A DNA stretch of 64,000 bases, from assembly GCA_003184365.1 (NCBI GenBank), contig NKYR01000053.1, positions 62,001 to 126,000 on the forward strand. The letters run 5' to 3'. The translations under genes were made by a program, and so were the position numbers. The notes under the pieces are model-generated. The model saw nothing but the letters and a program-made list of their open reading frames with translations, had not been told where the DNA came from and did no database searches. The first letter of the stretch is position 1. Every line of letters starts with the position of its first letter. The stretch is from Evernia prunastri. Taxonomy: Eukaryota; Ascomycota; Lecanoromycetes; Lecanorales; Parmeliaceae. Below, piece after piece: positions 33,933 to 47,064 of this stretch.

Positions 33933-35215
33933 TGTTATAAGATCGTAATATTATATACAGAAATATTACTATAAAAGATAACTATCTTATTTTGAAGTGC
34001 TATATCTAACTAAAATTCGTAATTTAATTCTCTTTAAATCTAACGAAGTTATTAAATTATTTTATTAAATATAGTCTCTTTATTCTTTTCGAAATTAGCT
34101 CGAAACAAGTTTTTTAGATTAGTACTATTTCACTCACGAAGTATAAGACGACGATATTTTTCTTCTTCGAAACAACTTTAAAATCGATCGAAAAGTTATT
34201 ATATTATAAGATTGATTCTCTGATAATTAAAGTAATAATATTTTAATATTATAAATTTCAATATAATAAGAAATGCAGTCTGAAGGATTTGCTAAAAGAT
34301 CTCGATTTTAGCGTAAAGATTTATGAAAATCGTGAATTTATAACTAAAACTCTCAATAAGATTTTTATTATATTTTTTCTCGATAGTATATAATTTAACT
34401 AGAATAGTAAATTCTTTACTATGATTATAATTTTATCTAATTTCAAAGTCTTAAATAATTTAATGAGACGAGAATAATTAATATGAAATTCTATAATTTA
34501 AGTTATAATTTGAGATTAAAGAGAGAATCGAAGTAGAATTCTTCGATTGATAAGACGATTGAAGAGAGAGAGAAGTAGCATTCTTCGATCGATAAGACTG
34601 TTATAACTAAATAAGCTATTGCTGAAAAGAATAATATTAAGACTACTTTAATAAAGAACGATCTTCGTCGTTTGATAATCATAAAATATCTTTTTGAATC
34701 ATCTCTATTAGTGCTTTAACTATAAAATAAAATCTCGCTTTCTAAATATATACTTTATTCTCTCGTAGATAATCTCGTAAAATAAAGTTATTAATCTTAT
34801 CGAGAATTTTAAAGTTCTTTTTAACGAAGTATTAAAAGTTATCAGCGAAGACGATAGAGAGTGTCTTATATTTGCGTAGTGTGTACTATTAAATTCTTCA
34901 ATCAACGAATTAATCGAGTCTCTCTTTGATATTCGATAAGATAATTTTATTATCTAGCATATTCTCAAGCTCATGCTTAATCATAATATCTGTCGATAAA
35001 AAATCAGTTTTTTAATTCTATTGTTTAAAGTTTATTTTTGATATGTTAAGACGATAAGACTTAATAATGTTAAGTCGTTTTTTGAAATGTTTTTTGATCG
35101 TCACTCTGACTTGAAAGAGATGTAGAGATATAAAAAAGGTGTAGAAATTGTAGTTCTATTCAATTAATGATATTCGAAAGAAGAATCGATTAAGTAATTA
35201 TAGAATCGTGTGAAG
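33933..35215. other. AT-rich, RIP-like degraded block
   Basis: Base composition switches abruptly at the right LTR edge to strongly AT-rich sequence dense in TA dinucleotides, with no open frame above chance. This is the usual look of a transposon destroyed by repeat-induced point mutation in ascomycetes. The original element cannot be identified. Confidence 0.65.
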
Positions 35216-36327
35216 CTATCGCGGCGATATCGATAACGGACTTCCTTTCAGAGTATAATCTAGCTAATCTGTATACTGATTTAGTACACTAATCAGTGTT
35301 GATAAATATCTAGATACTGCAGTTACTGCTATAAGATCAATCACTAGTTTTGTATTCCTATGTGATATCTAAAGCAGAAGGAATCTATGTACAGGAAAGG
35401 CCTTCATATATCAATGTACTAGGTCGAATGAGTATTAGCGGTAGCGAGTGTTGAGCGTTCCATTATTTAGTCAAGAAGAGGTCATAAAAAGATTGGATCT
35501 GGGGGTTGTCTCCTCAGGGTACTTTTAGCAGCATCTTACAGAAGATTGGAAGTCGCTGAAGGTTGGAGATTGTTCAGCCTCTTGCCCTTGTCCATGTCAG
35601 TCAATTGTTCATACTGTCGGCTTGGGACGTGGGAGATCATGGTCGCATACTCAAGTCCGCCGAGTAGCAGATGAGCCTAAAAGATGCGAGTTTCGGTCGA
35701 AAGCTTTTATTCCTAAGTAAAATCTGGAAGCAATCCGGATGGAGTGACAAGGCTGATGGTGGCTCGTCATAGCTGTATAAACCTACCTCCAGCCTCGACA
35801 CGGAATAGACGATGTCTAGATCACGCCGGAGAACCTAGAGGAGAAGCTCTCAGTAAGCCTCAGTGTTTCGATGTCTCAAATGCAACTAAGTCTGAGCATG
35901 CGAGCTAAATGAAATGCGAAGAGATGCACAGACGGTCAGTGATTTCATTGACGACTCTTGCATATTTGGTTTCACTACTGCAAGCGCCTTGTTGACAGCA
36001 TCTCCTCTAGACTTTCATTATGATCAAATATCGTACCCTGCATTGTTCTACAGGAGAAAAACTTTCTGGAACAACGGATACCGTGCATTTTCAGGATTAC
36101 TTTTTCATTGTCCTTTAATGTACTAATATGACGGAGCATTCTAGAACAACAACTGCCATGGAACACCAAACAAACTATGAGCATCGATCTTTATCATCTA
36201 TGAGGAGTTATCATAGACATGTGACGAGGGCATATAAGATACTGCAAGGCTTCTTACATCAGAACATCATTAAGATCATCGACATCGTCATCAACATCGT
36301 CAAGATCATAGGCCGACGCCCTTCAAG
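35216..36327. other. Intergenic, no gene seen
   Basis: Normal base composition returns. The frames at 35914-36126 and 36128-36331 have no features. The end of the region, with a run of ATCATC-like trinucleotides at 36262-36310, forms the leader of the gene at 36328. Confidence 0.45.
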
Positions 36328-37275
36328 ATGAGCTCCAGCAACCCTGAATCTCTCGGCCTTTCCAAGTATCCTAGATTGTCCACCGACAGCACGCATTCCG
36401 GTAAGTCGCCTCAACTGACATCACGCAGCATCCACAAATGACCGTAGCTGACCATATTTATAGGGGATCTCGACCCAACTGGCAACCCCTCACCCTCGGC
36501 TGCCAATTTGTCAACTACATCATCGGAAGCGCCGGGTGATGACTCAAGTATCGGCCAGTTCTCCGATGTAGAAGAACCAGATATGCAATTCACCGACAAC
36601 AGTGATGCGCTCAAAAAGCTACCTTCTAGCGAATCACTTCATCTATTCGACACGCAGAGGGACGAAGGAGGAGATGAAAGCGAAGGTGGAGCAAGTCCGC
36701 CTGATACATTCTCTGCCTATCTGCATGCGGGCATCTTGTCCTCCCCTGGGGCTTCTAGCGCGGCATCTGTCAACTCCACAGCTTCATCGCAAAAAGTTCA
36801 TGTACTTATCTACGATGCGTCGATCTGGGGACATGAGCAGATCACACTTCTAGACGGAACCTCCATTAACGTCACTGCGGGCGACCATACCATGCCCCAC
36901 ACCATTCAGCCATGTGGAGTGCTCGGTGTCCACTCGTCGGAAGCAAAAGCGAAAAGGGTCGGCAAAGCCTGGCTGTATAGTCAGCTCATGGCACTCGGAG
37001 TCCCTGTCGACATGCCCCTTCCATATCAGGACGCTGTCGAATATCCAGACGTGTACTGGAAGAAGACCGGATGGAAGAGAACAGCCGATGGGAGCTTGGG
37101 TTACTCGATCAGCGACTATTCTCCAAAAATGGCAGCTCTGAGCGTGTATGTGAGCGAACGGGTCGTGGACGGATCTTATGACGAGGAAGGCGATCAGGAC
37201 AGTAGCGATGAAGAGGGGAACCAGAGGTACGTACTGGTGGGACCTTTGGGGAGGCGCAACCGAGTGCTCGCGTAG
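36328..37275 (+). CDS. Hypothetical acidic protein (294 aa)
   Basis: Exon 1 is 36328-36400, then a 63-nt intron (36401-36463, GTAAGT donor, GCTGACC branch, TTATAG end), then exon 2 at 36464-37275. The phase-1 junction joins DSTHSG to DLDPTGNPSP. The first half is Ser/Pro/Asp-rich and probably disordered. From about residue 130 a compact part begins (KVHVLIYDASIWGHEQITLL), with GVLGVHSSEAKAKRVGKAWL and DVYWKKTGWKRTADGSLGYS. The tail is acidic (DEEGDQDSSDEEGNQ), then basic (GPLGRRNRVLA). There is no signal peptide, membrane segment or named domain. The intron is excellent, so I am confident the gene is real; its function is unknown. Confidence 0.75.
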
Positions 37276-39828
37276 AAAGGGGAGGATAGCGGAAAGACGG
37301 GGACGGATGACACAGAGTTCAATATTGGAAATAGTAAATAAGGTGGATGGATCCCGGTACCTACAACATGCCAAAGCTGTCGCTATTCCACCGTGTTCGA
37401 GTGCTAAAAAGACATGTAGAAAATATTGAAATTTGCCCCCCAGTCATCCCTGCCATCGCAAATTACTGATACACCGACTTCAACCGTTTGATATGTTCTT
37501 ACAGAAGCGTACAAAGACGATCCACCCAGAAAGCATTAGCCCTGCGAGTCACATACTGTTCTGGAATGTTCTTTTCACAGATAAAAAAAGAAGGCGCCTC
37601 TTTGACGTAAGCGAGGGCCATATAGCCGCGAACTACTGCGATAGATTGTAACAATCCTTTTCCTGCTTGCTTGCACGAACGACTACCGGTTGAGCACTGC
37701 TTCTGAAGTTTTGTTTGTACAATATTCCAGCTTGACTCCGCTGTTGATACCACAACCGGATTTTTCTTGCGTATCTACCAGTCGTTGAGAGATCAGAGCC
37801 ATTGAGAGACCTTTTGGGGCAAAGAAGGCACAGGGACATCGAAAGGAGAATAGGAGCTGAGTTCTTGTTCCGGCCAATGATGCGATGAATACTTACTTAT
37901 TTAGGCTGTTCCTCCGACTGATTCTACGATGAAGCCGCGTATTAGTTAGCGCGATGGGCTGTATCACTTGGAATCGGCTCAGATTTCTTCTCAGTTGTCA
38001 AGAAGATTCTACCGTTATCTCGTGATTGCGCGGAGTGTAGACTGTTGCTGCATTGTCGCCGGTGAGCTGATGTGGAAATTTGCCGACTGTGGGATCGTAG
38101 ACCGTACACGATACAGGTGTGCGGACTTTGTCGTAGTGGTGTCCTGAATCTTCATCTTAAAGGCTGCGCAATCCGGGAAGAGAGACCGGGAAGGGGAGCC
38201 TGGGGGGAGGGGCAGAGAGGGGGCTTGCGATGGGCGTAAAGCTGCCTTGCATCGCACGTTCCTGCAATAGCTGGAAGGCTGAAAAAGGCGGTTCTTTGAA
38301 TCTCGCGTTGTTGATGCGAGTAGACGAATCCCAGAACGAAGGAGGGCGGCCTAGATGGAAGTTGCAGATGAGACCGTCGACAAACTTCCTGAAGCGCAAA
38401 ACTTTAAAAAAAATCCTTTACCAAGCTCTCCTTCTTGTTCTTCCCTCTATCAGCAATCGCATCACAAAAGATTGATCTTGCTCTCGGTATCGAGAACTAC
38501 CTTGATCCGTGGCACAGCGTCCTTCCCACTCCTTATCGTTCAATTTCTTTGTCGTAGTAAGGTTTGCATGATCATGAAATATCCCGAATGCTCTCCTGAA
38601 TGACACGCTCGGGACTCGGCCAGATCTCCTTGAGAAAGTCGTTATTCTCCTTCCGTGGCGAGTGGTTTTCTCCATCTCGAGCAATAAACCCAGTTTGAGC
38701 CCCGCACTTGAATCCTAAGGCTCCCACTCTACGCGGGCGTGCGTTGGGCCAGTGTCATGCGCGAAGTCGCCGGATTGGTCGAACTTCCTTCGCTAGATGG
38801 CGAGATTGAAGATGTCGAGGGAGTGAAGGCCCAAGTGGCGGAGAGATGATGAGATAATAACGCGCTCATTTGCTTGCGTGTCCAGCGTCAGGTTGTTTTG
38901 AGATTAAGGTGTCGGTCCTAGATCGTGGGTTGGCAGAGGCAAAGGAAGAGGGACGGTTGGCGAAAAGGGTGGCTGCGAGATAGCGGGTAATAGACTCGGT
39001 GTGCGAATCGTCGTGGAATCATCACATGGTCTTCCACATGGCTATTGATAGAGGCTTTGATTGTGGACGCGGACATCAAGAAGAGAGCCGTATATTTTGT
39101 GTCGTGTTGAAACAGCGTCGCCTTATTTCTTAATTCCGTATATATCGTACGTGCAGCCACGTGTTTGAACTTACGATTTCTTCTCACTTAAGACTTGTGT
39201 GGTTTGGAGAATGCATTAAAAAACAAGGTGCGAAGATACATGAATCTATGCACCAAAACGTGCCGCTAGGATACCAACAACAGCAACAGCGACTATCTCC
39301 AAGCGGTCAGCAATGAGATCCACCTGTACGCGGTGCTGGCTACGAACCTTCTACTTGTTAGGAGAGCCAAGAGATCTACATACGGTTCTATTGTATGAGC
39401 TCGTAGTGGTGATTACAATAGAATCGAGATTCAGAGGGCCAAAAGACCTTGAATAGAGCTAGGGGTTGTGCTGAGCATTGCACTCGATAGTCAATCTCCC
39501 TATTCAAGGCAGGATATCATGGGGGTAATCCTTTATCAAAAGACCTTCCGAGGCCATATCTATTGTATCGTTTATTCGTTACCTTGACCCGTAAGGGGAA
39601 TAGATGATCAGTCAGATCACTTAACGATCGTACAATATTATTGCGCGGCAGTATGCTAAAACTGCGTAAAGACAAAGAAGGAGGGGTTCGAGTCCCCTAC
39701 GAACATGGTCTACAGGTGTAGCCTTTGCCAGTCTATAAAATAAAAAAATATGTTGACTATCTCCAAGCTGTCCAAACTAGAAGAAAGGTATCTCTCACAT
39801 CATAACGCTCTGTAATATCGACCACCCT
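37276..39828. other. Intergenic, no gene seen
   Basis: In these 2.5 kb only short frames occur. A T-arm-like GGTTCGAGTCC with flanking AGGG/CCCCT at about 39680-39705 resembles a tRNA T-stem, but no matching acceptor or A box was found upstream. Confidence 0.45.
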
Positions 39829-40864
39829 TCAAAAAGGATGGTCCGGACTACCAAACCACGTGCTCTTCCACCCGTTAAAGACGCCATCATTCCAGACCAG
39901 CATCGCGCCCCGCAACCCCATCGTCCCCAGTACACCGTGGTAGATATATACATCTCCCACTTGGGTAACGACCCACACATCTGCCGAGATCCCAGGCGGC
40001 AATTGTGTGCTATAAATGACGCCGAACATCAGCAGCAAGCTCAAGATCACCAGCCCCGCAATCATCGTAAACCACGGCCTCCGCATCTTGACGCCCCTCC
40101 ATCGGGTCCCGCTGTTCACGGTGGCGAGAACGGTCACGTCGATGAATTCGAGGAGGATGGCGATACCCGTGCCGGCGACGGTGCCTTTGAGCCACATCGA
40201 TTGCTGCCTTCCGGGGAGAAAAATGCATCCGACTCCCTTCAGGAAGGCGTGGTAGACGGGATAGATGTTGCAGTTGCCATCGAGGACGGCGATGCCGAAG
40301 GGTTGGAAGTATGGGCTGCACCAGGACACTGAAAGCGGAGCGATACTTGTTGACCTTCTTGCGTGAGCAAGACCGATGATCTGGATCCGCCGGCTCGTTG
40401 GCTTTGTGGCCATGTTTGAATGGGGCAGCATGGATGTAAGCATGGCGCAGCCGGGTTAAAAGACTGAATTGTTCCACGATAAGACAGAGCACCTGTGCCA
40501 TACTGCCCGCATCAATAACCAGGAGTAGTGGTGTCCACGTCAGAATCTCCTGGGCTCTGAACCCTGTTGAGACGTAGGCTTGTATGGTGACTGCGATTGT
40601 GAAGAGGGTGGCAACAAGACACCAGATCTGCACAGTTTGCCAGCGCACGACCCGGATGATGACTACCGGTATGTGTATGAGAAGGACGACGATAGTATAT
40701 ACCCATGGCAAGAGGGCGCCTCCGATATCTGCACGTAGATAAGCCGGACCAGGATATTGTTGGACAGGGTGTACGGTGGCTTGCGCCCAGGTTATGTTAG
40801 AATAAGGGCTGACTGTCGCGTTTGGGTCCAGAGGACACATGTTAAGAAACAATACATTGTTCAT
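39829..40864 (-). CDS. Hypothetical integral membrane protein, about five TM helices (325 aa)
   Basis: Exon 1 runs from the ATG at 40864 to 40374, and exon 2 from 40315 to 39829. The 58-nt intron (40373-40316) has a weak GTCTTG donor and a GTGCAG acceptor, but it joins the two frames exactly in phase 2. The N-terminal part has a short lumenal or extracellular stretch with possible N-glycosylation sites (NAT, NIT). Helices are visible at ALLPWVYTIVVLLIHIPVVI, IWCLVATLFTIAVTIQAYV, LLLVIDAGSMAQVLCLIV, GTGIAILLEFIDVTVLATV and WFTMIAGLVILSLLLMFGVI. The C-terminus is short and hydrophilic. I do not recognise the family; it resembles uncharacterised fungal multi-pass proteins. If the weak donor is wrong, a one-base frame error would be the alternative. 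Confidence 0.65.
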
Positions 40865-43718
40865 ATCTGATGGCGTTTGATAGGATAGGAGGGAAACTCC
40901 ACGCAATACTAATCTCTCGATTAATTGCTAGGTAGCAAACTGGCTAATCAATTGACTGAGCTTGTTTCAGCGGGGCACAGCAGTGATAATATATAGTGCA
41001 TGCTGGGTCTAGGTACAGGGCCATCAACCATCTCATGGCTGATGGGGACATAGAGTGGCTAGCTTGAACAATAATGTAGGAATATGCATGGAAACCACTA
41101 GACAAATATGCATAAGGTATGCATGGATTGCATGAAGGCACTAGAGATATAAGCGAGCACCTGACAGCCTAGGGTCCAGATAAACAGGGGACGATGATGG
41201 AATTTTGTACGACGGATCAAGGCGGGTTATCACCATAGCGAATGTAAAAGAAGGCCTATTCATGATCTCAGCATCTCCAAGATAACAAACGAGTCGCATC
41301 CTCACGTTGCGATAAACCGAGACGTGTTTCCACCAGGTCAGGGCGCCAAGATCAGCTGTGACAAATCACTAGACTGTTAAGGGGTATGCTCCTCACGGAT
41401 TAGTGAACCTCCAAGGCTGCTAGATAATCAGTACTTGGAGATAATCGAGAGTGCATCCTACGCAATTCATCATTGCCGTGGTCAGACTTGCTGCAAAGCT
41501 AATGCATGATAGAGCGCCGGAGAACGCCTCGCTTCGCCCTGTTCACGATCCCGCTTCGTCTCAATCCCAGACATTGGGAAGCACTCTTACTGGCGTTTCT
41601 GAGCGAGGATGGGGATATTGCTCAGTAATATATCTTATCGTCCGGTTATGAACACGAGTTGCGACTTGTGGAAATGGCCTGAGTGAAGGGACTCCGATCT
41701 CTCGCTGAGCTAGCTTACTTATTCTAGTTGCGTTTCTTTACTGTTGACGTGCCGGAACATGGCTTGGAGACCATTGGTATTTAACCCGCTTCACGCATCA
41801 TACTGAACCAAGTGGTAAGCTGGAGCGGGATTTACAGTGCAGTCAATACTGTTTGCGACTGCGCCCCAAAAACCTTGCAGAGATAAATGCGGGCAGTGAC
41901 TGCGCCTCGAGAACACCGCAGAAGGAGGATTTGCTGAGTAATCAGTGCGATGAGCAAATCGGCACTGAGCCAAGTCGACTTTCAAAGACCTCTGTTAAAT
42001 AGTAGGCAAATTGAAGTCCTACACCGCCCAGACCAAAAACCTGCAGTGCGTAGACGGAATCCTTACGCGGAATGAAGATGATAAGAAGTCCATTAATCTC
42101 CAAGACTACCTCCTCCAAAGCCTCCTTACCTCGAACCCAGCCTCATCTTCTCGCTTCACAGGTCATACTAGCTCTCACCGCTCCTCGCAATCCCACGTTA
42201 TCATCAGTCTCACAAAGAGGCTAGCTCCACCTAGACATCAGGATGAACTCCAGTCCAGGGACTCATACCCTCTATAATACTCGAATCTATATCCAGTATT
42301 ATGCGCGGATGAACAAAGACATCAATAGACCGAGCTCAGCGATCGCGCCTTGAAGACGCTGCTCTGAATATGTTCCAGTAAAATCGAGCGTACACGGTAC
42401 ACTACCTAGCTTCTCATCCTCCGTGACGCTTGAGAGTCCTTCACTCACTGTGCAATAGCATTCGACCAATAGCGAGGATGGACAAAGCAAGTTGGAGAGC
42501 TCGGCAGACGTAGTAAGTCTGCGGAATCCAAGGAACTTTCACGATAGATGAATCCGATAGAGTAAGATAAATGTCACCAGGTAGATCCAAATCCGCGTTC
42601 GACAGCACTAAGACTGTTATCATTTGCTGATGGCCGATTTTAAATGGCTCGCCAATTATCTCAGTGCTCGAATCACGCCGGATGCCTCTGGAGGAACATA
42701 GTGGGGACATAATAACATGGGTAGGTAGTTGCGAAGTTTCACCGTCATGTGAAGAGGGGTTTTACCTTTGCCTCATCTATCTATCAATGCTCGTAATGTT
42801 TGATGAGGATTTCTGTAGCTACCAATCAGTACACGCTGCTGTATTCGCAAAATCACGCTGTGACTAGTGTACAAACGGTACGAAAAAACATAGGACTAAG
42901 ACTCGGCTCAGAACATCCAAATGGTCAGGGAGTAATGATGCGAGACTTACTTTAGAGCGTAGCAACGTTTCGAAATATCTGCAATTGTGGCGGTAAGTAC
43001 ATCAGTACCTGAACAATGTTCTTTTCGGTTTCATTGGTTTCATTTTTGCATCCTCGGGCCAAACTTAGGATGCATTTCTAGTCGCAGCTGGGCCGGTCGC
43101 AATGGTTGAATTGCTGACAGGGAAAGAGGTGTGCTCTGCGCTTTCCTGTCAGAAGCCGGGCATAGTTCCAACAGAGGCACCTTTCCCAGCAGCAAGTGGT
43201 TACAAAAGTCGACTTCATTTGATGATGGTCTGAAACCATGAATTTGTAAAACATCAACGGGCCCGTCGCGGTGTCGTTAGAACGTTTCGCGAACAGGCGC
43301 CACAAGGGTTGCTGTCCTCGTCCCGGAAACCCTCGTGGTTACGGAGTGCTATTAACCTCCAACCTGGCGAAAGTGACTTTTGACGCAGGTACCCGCTCTT
43401 TGATTTCGCCTGCGCTGTCTATTAAGGTTGGTAGCGGATTTTGTTGACACGTCGCATAATTGCTGGGACCTTAACGTGGGTAGAAAAACATGAGGCTCGC
43501 GTATCGCGTGTACAACATACAGTCTCACATCCAAAACACCAACTATGGCGGGGCGCATAATAAGGTATATAGCATTGGCGAATGATGTTCCGTATAAGAG
43601 CACCACCGCCATGCTCAGTGGGACATAAATTTGACATGCAATGCCGCCTTCACAACGAACTATAACATCAACAATAGTACTACTTTGATCCAACCAACTG
43701 CTATTTGACCCGATCATC
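40865..43718. other. Intergenic, one doubtful small minus-strand frame
   Basis: On the minus strand an ATG frame at 42710-42441 (89 codons) ends in a helix-like LQLALSILAIGRMLL. It runs into a GTGAGT donor-like site, with another open frame following (to 42299). It could be a small spliced gene or a remnant; the family is unknown. The rest shows nothing. Confidence 0.35.
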
Positions 43719-44537
43719 ATGCGTTGTAAGTCAAAGATACGATTGATAACAAACGACAAATACTAACCTTGCCCTGTCCGATCAGCATCATCCGGCTCTC
43801 TTATAGCATGCGCCATCCTATCCCTCAACCTCCTCTCCTTTATCAACGCCTCCCCCGCCTTAAAGTTCAACGCTCTTGAGCCACGCAGAGGCGTCCGCGT
43901 CCCTAGCGTTCGTGGTAGCACTGGTGGCCATACTAGTAGCGATGACGACGTCAAACCAACTAGTGGAAGCAGTGAAGACACTAATACAGGTAGTGGGAGC
44001 GCCGATAGGGACACGTCTTCTGGCTCTTCCGGAACAAACACTGGCGCCTCAGGCTCCACCTTGACCGGCTCCGGCACAAGCTATAGCTCCCCTTACTTCT
44101 TCGTCTACAGCGGCACCTATCAACCCGGCTTGGTACGCGGCCAGTGCCAACTCCCCGATGGCAAATGCTACCTTCAGGACAGCACCACAGGAAACAGAAT
44201 GACGTGCAACGGGGTCGGACTTTGGTACACCATTACCGCCAGCAACATCAGCGCCGCGTGCGCCCAATTCAAATACACCCCTGTTCAGTACAGCCAGGGG
44301 CAACATTACGTCCAGACGACCACCGATGCTGGGCTGCCGCTGCTGAATCAACAAGGCGGGCCGATGACGATGAATTGGACCACACAGTTCGATCAGGCCG
44401 AGTTTGCCACGCCGGCGGCTTGCGAGGGGGCGCTGGGGGATCTGGTGACGGCGTGTGCGGCGACGAATGGGAGTTCGCAGGGCGGGTTGTTCGAGTTCCC
44501 TAACAGTTCGGCGGCCTATGGTCTTGCTTTCACTTAG
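43719..44537 (+). CDS. Ser/Gly/Thr-rich secreted protein (252 aa)
   Basis: Exon 1 is only seven bases (43719-43725, ATGCGTT). A 60-nt intron follows (43726-43785, GTAAGT donor, TACTAAC branch, ATCAG end), then exon 2 at 43786-44537. The junction completes a good signal peptide (MRSSSGSLIACAILSLNLLS, cleavage near INASPA). Next come about 80 residues of Ser/Gly/Thr/Asp-rich linker (for example DTNTGSGSADRDTSSGSSG) that looks like a heavily O-glycosylated stalk. A C-terminal domain of about 150 residues follows, with five or six Cys (RGQCQLPDGKCYLQD, MTCNG, AACAQF, ACEGALG, TACAATNG). No GPI signal is evident. It is probably a wall-associated or extracellular protein of unknown family. The textbook intron makes the tiny first exon believable. 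Confidence 0.75.
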
Positions 44538-45839
44538 AGGCACTTGTCATATTTTGATTTCCGAGATCTTGTCGTTTTCATTAATTCAAGCCCGCCTATC
44601 TGTTGCACAAATGTTGTAGGGTGTCTTAATCGGTGGATTCCACAATTGATGAGGGGTAAAGGTTCAAATGGTTCTGTAGCACCAATCTCTTGAGCATTCA
44701 ATTTCGCATTGAAAATACAACCTATCAACGTCAAAGGGCTTGATGCACGGGTAGGCTATTTCAATTTGGCAATTGGCACTAATTGCAAAAGTGGGTCTGG
44801 TTATTTCTAGATCTCACATGAATTCAACGAGCTCTCTTTAGATATAGACCTTGCAACTGGTGTGCGTCAGCAGAGGTGTGTCTATGAGTGATACCATACA
44901 ACATATTCGTATCAATGGTCGTACCCGTACGATATGCAACCCCACATCTGCAGTGAGCCTTGAGAACTTGCAGCTTTGCACTCAGTCTCGCAATAGAAGA
45001 GCTCGCACTGCGTTGCAAGAGATCATTAGGATAATATATCCCTAACAAGACCGTTCGTCTTCCACACTTTGCATCGCTATCGCTCGTTAGAGCAGATTAG
45101 CATCAGGCCGAGAAGTATCATCCCGCTTGTCATTGGGTCACTCAGTCGGCGACGCAATCCTGCTCACCCAGCTAGCTCGGAGAACCGTTCAGAATGCTCG
45201 CAAAGCATGTATAACGAGCTCACGCGCGAGGTTCAGGGTCCACATGTTATGATACGGCGGCTCGAGCAGGAAAGTCCAAACCTGTTCTCGTTTCCGCTAT
45301 AACTTCTGCGCATGTAGGCTATATCACCAGATATGTATGACGTCCAAGACAGGCTCTAGGAGATTCTTGTGATAGAATCATCAAGTAACCTACACGTTCG
45401 TCATAGGAGACTCCGATCGACGCCCATCCAACAGCCCACATGACCACATTCTCCTGAACAAAACACAAAGCTTGGTCTACAACATACTGTCTTCAGATAG
45501 AACTTCTGCGAAAACGGCAGCAACGTACATACCTACAGCGCGAGACTCCACTGTCTCCGTGCCAGGTGTGTTGGAAATGATGCGGATGAAGGGTGCGAGG
45601 TGAGTGACATCTGGACGCGGTTTGAGGACTGTGGCGTCAGGAGATTTGAGCTTTGGGAGATTTGATTGACTACAGATACCATACAGGACAGTTGCGTAGC
45701 GCAGGACACTGCCACCTGTGCTGTTAGGAAGCCGATGCCAGGAAAGTAAGCCACGTGAATACATAAAGACATTTACGCAGTGGCTATGTGTACCTGGAAA
45801 GAGCCCATAGTACACATATGACGAGTCAAAAGCAAACCA
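44538..45839. other. Intergenic, no gene seen
   Basis: Convergent region between the secreted protein gene and the rhodopsin-domain gene. A minus frame at 45815-45477 has no ATG at its beginning and no recognisable features. Confidence 0.45.
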
Positions 45840-47064
45840 TCACACCTCCTCGAACCTCCGATCCAAATCAACATCCCGCTTCACATGGATAGCATTCATC
45901 TGCACCTCCCTCTCCACCGGCGTACTCGCCGACGCCCACGTACTGTTACGCGGTGGATGCGCCTGCACCTGAATCAGATCCTCATCCAGCCTCCGGAACG
46001 GGCCCCCAATAACGCTACCGTCCCCACTACTCCCCTGTGAGCTCTTCACCCCAGCGCGTAGAGCGGCGCGGGCGGTGCTTGCGTCGCCTTTGGCGGCGTA
46101 TCTACCGCTGTGGTCGGTGAGCGCGAGGACCTTGCCGAAGAGCTTCTGCACGACGGGCTGCAGGACGGGAAGGCAGCCGCAGGTGATGCCGACGTTGACC
46201 TCGACGGCGGACCAGATGAGCGTGCTGGCGTAGGCGTAGGTGCGGTCGGTGAAGGAGACGGTGGCGACGGAGTAGGCGCGGACGATGCTGACGGCGCAGA
46301 CGCTGGGGAAACCAACTGGTCAGCCACGGATGATCCGCAAGGAAATACTGGAAAAGCTTTTGAGTAGGGAAAATCAAGAGAACCTACAAAGCGCCAACGG
46401 CGAACACCGCGCTCAGCGCAATCTTTCTCCTCGTACTGATCTGCAGCTGCCACACAATGCCCATAGGCAAGAACAGAATCACGAAATCCATGAACACATT
46501 CGGGACCGCGGTGCCTATCAGATACGCCTGGAAATCGATATGATGCGCGCCCTTGGGCAGGTCTTTAAGGTTCGTCGTCCACAGCAACCTCGGCGGCGAA
46601 GCCTGGAAGATCGCCGCGAAGAAGACGGCGACGCACCAAGCGACGACGAGCACGAGCATGGCGTAGATGGTCTTGCGGAACAAAGGCCTTACGCCGAAGA
46701 GGCGCAGGTAGAGTGTCAGGATGGAGCACTTGATCGCCGTGACCAATGGCCCGTAGAGGATCTCGATGCCGAAGATGATCTGCGCGAGCATAACCTGCTG
46801 CCGCTCTGGCACGACGGCCTGGTGTTTCCCGGCGCCGTTGTCCGCGGCGACGAAGTTGAAGGCCGAGGAGCCGAACGTGAGGACTAGGCCGACGACGATG
46901 AGACCGTCATCCCACCAAAAGTGCGCCGCGCAGAGCCAGCGTGACGCAAGGCGCAGGAGGACGGCAAAGATGGCGACGACGAGGGTGATGACGTTGACGA
47001 TGACGATTTTGTAGGATTCGCTGTAGTGGAGCTGCTCGCTTGGTGGTGTGGTGGTGGCTGCCAT
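45840..47064 (-). CDS. Fungal rhodopsin-domain (SAT4/PTH11-related) integral membrane protein (379 aa)
   Basis: Exon 1 is 47064-46388, the intron 46387-46303 (85 nt, GTAGGT donor, CCCCAG end) and exon 2 46302-45840. Seven membrane helices are visible, starting with IVIVNVITLVVAIFAVLLRL. The family hallmarks are present: RLASRWLCAAHFWWDDGLIV after helix 1, LYLRLFG, and DFVILFLPMGIVWQLQ before the helix-6 region, then SIVRAYSV and the end of helix 7 in VEVNVGITCGCLPVL. The cytosolic tail is about 100 residues, basic and polar. There is no CFEM domain, so it is the plain rhodopsin-domain type rather than a full Pth11-like receptor. Such proteins are thought to sense surface or nutrient cues, but functions are known for few. 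The first residues are Thr/Pro-rich and not a signal peptide. Confidence 0.9.

Noticed and set aside
39650..39715. tRNA gene
   Set aside because: A good T-arm-like GGTTCGAGTCC exists, but no A box, anticodon arm or matching 5' acceptor could be found.
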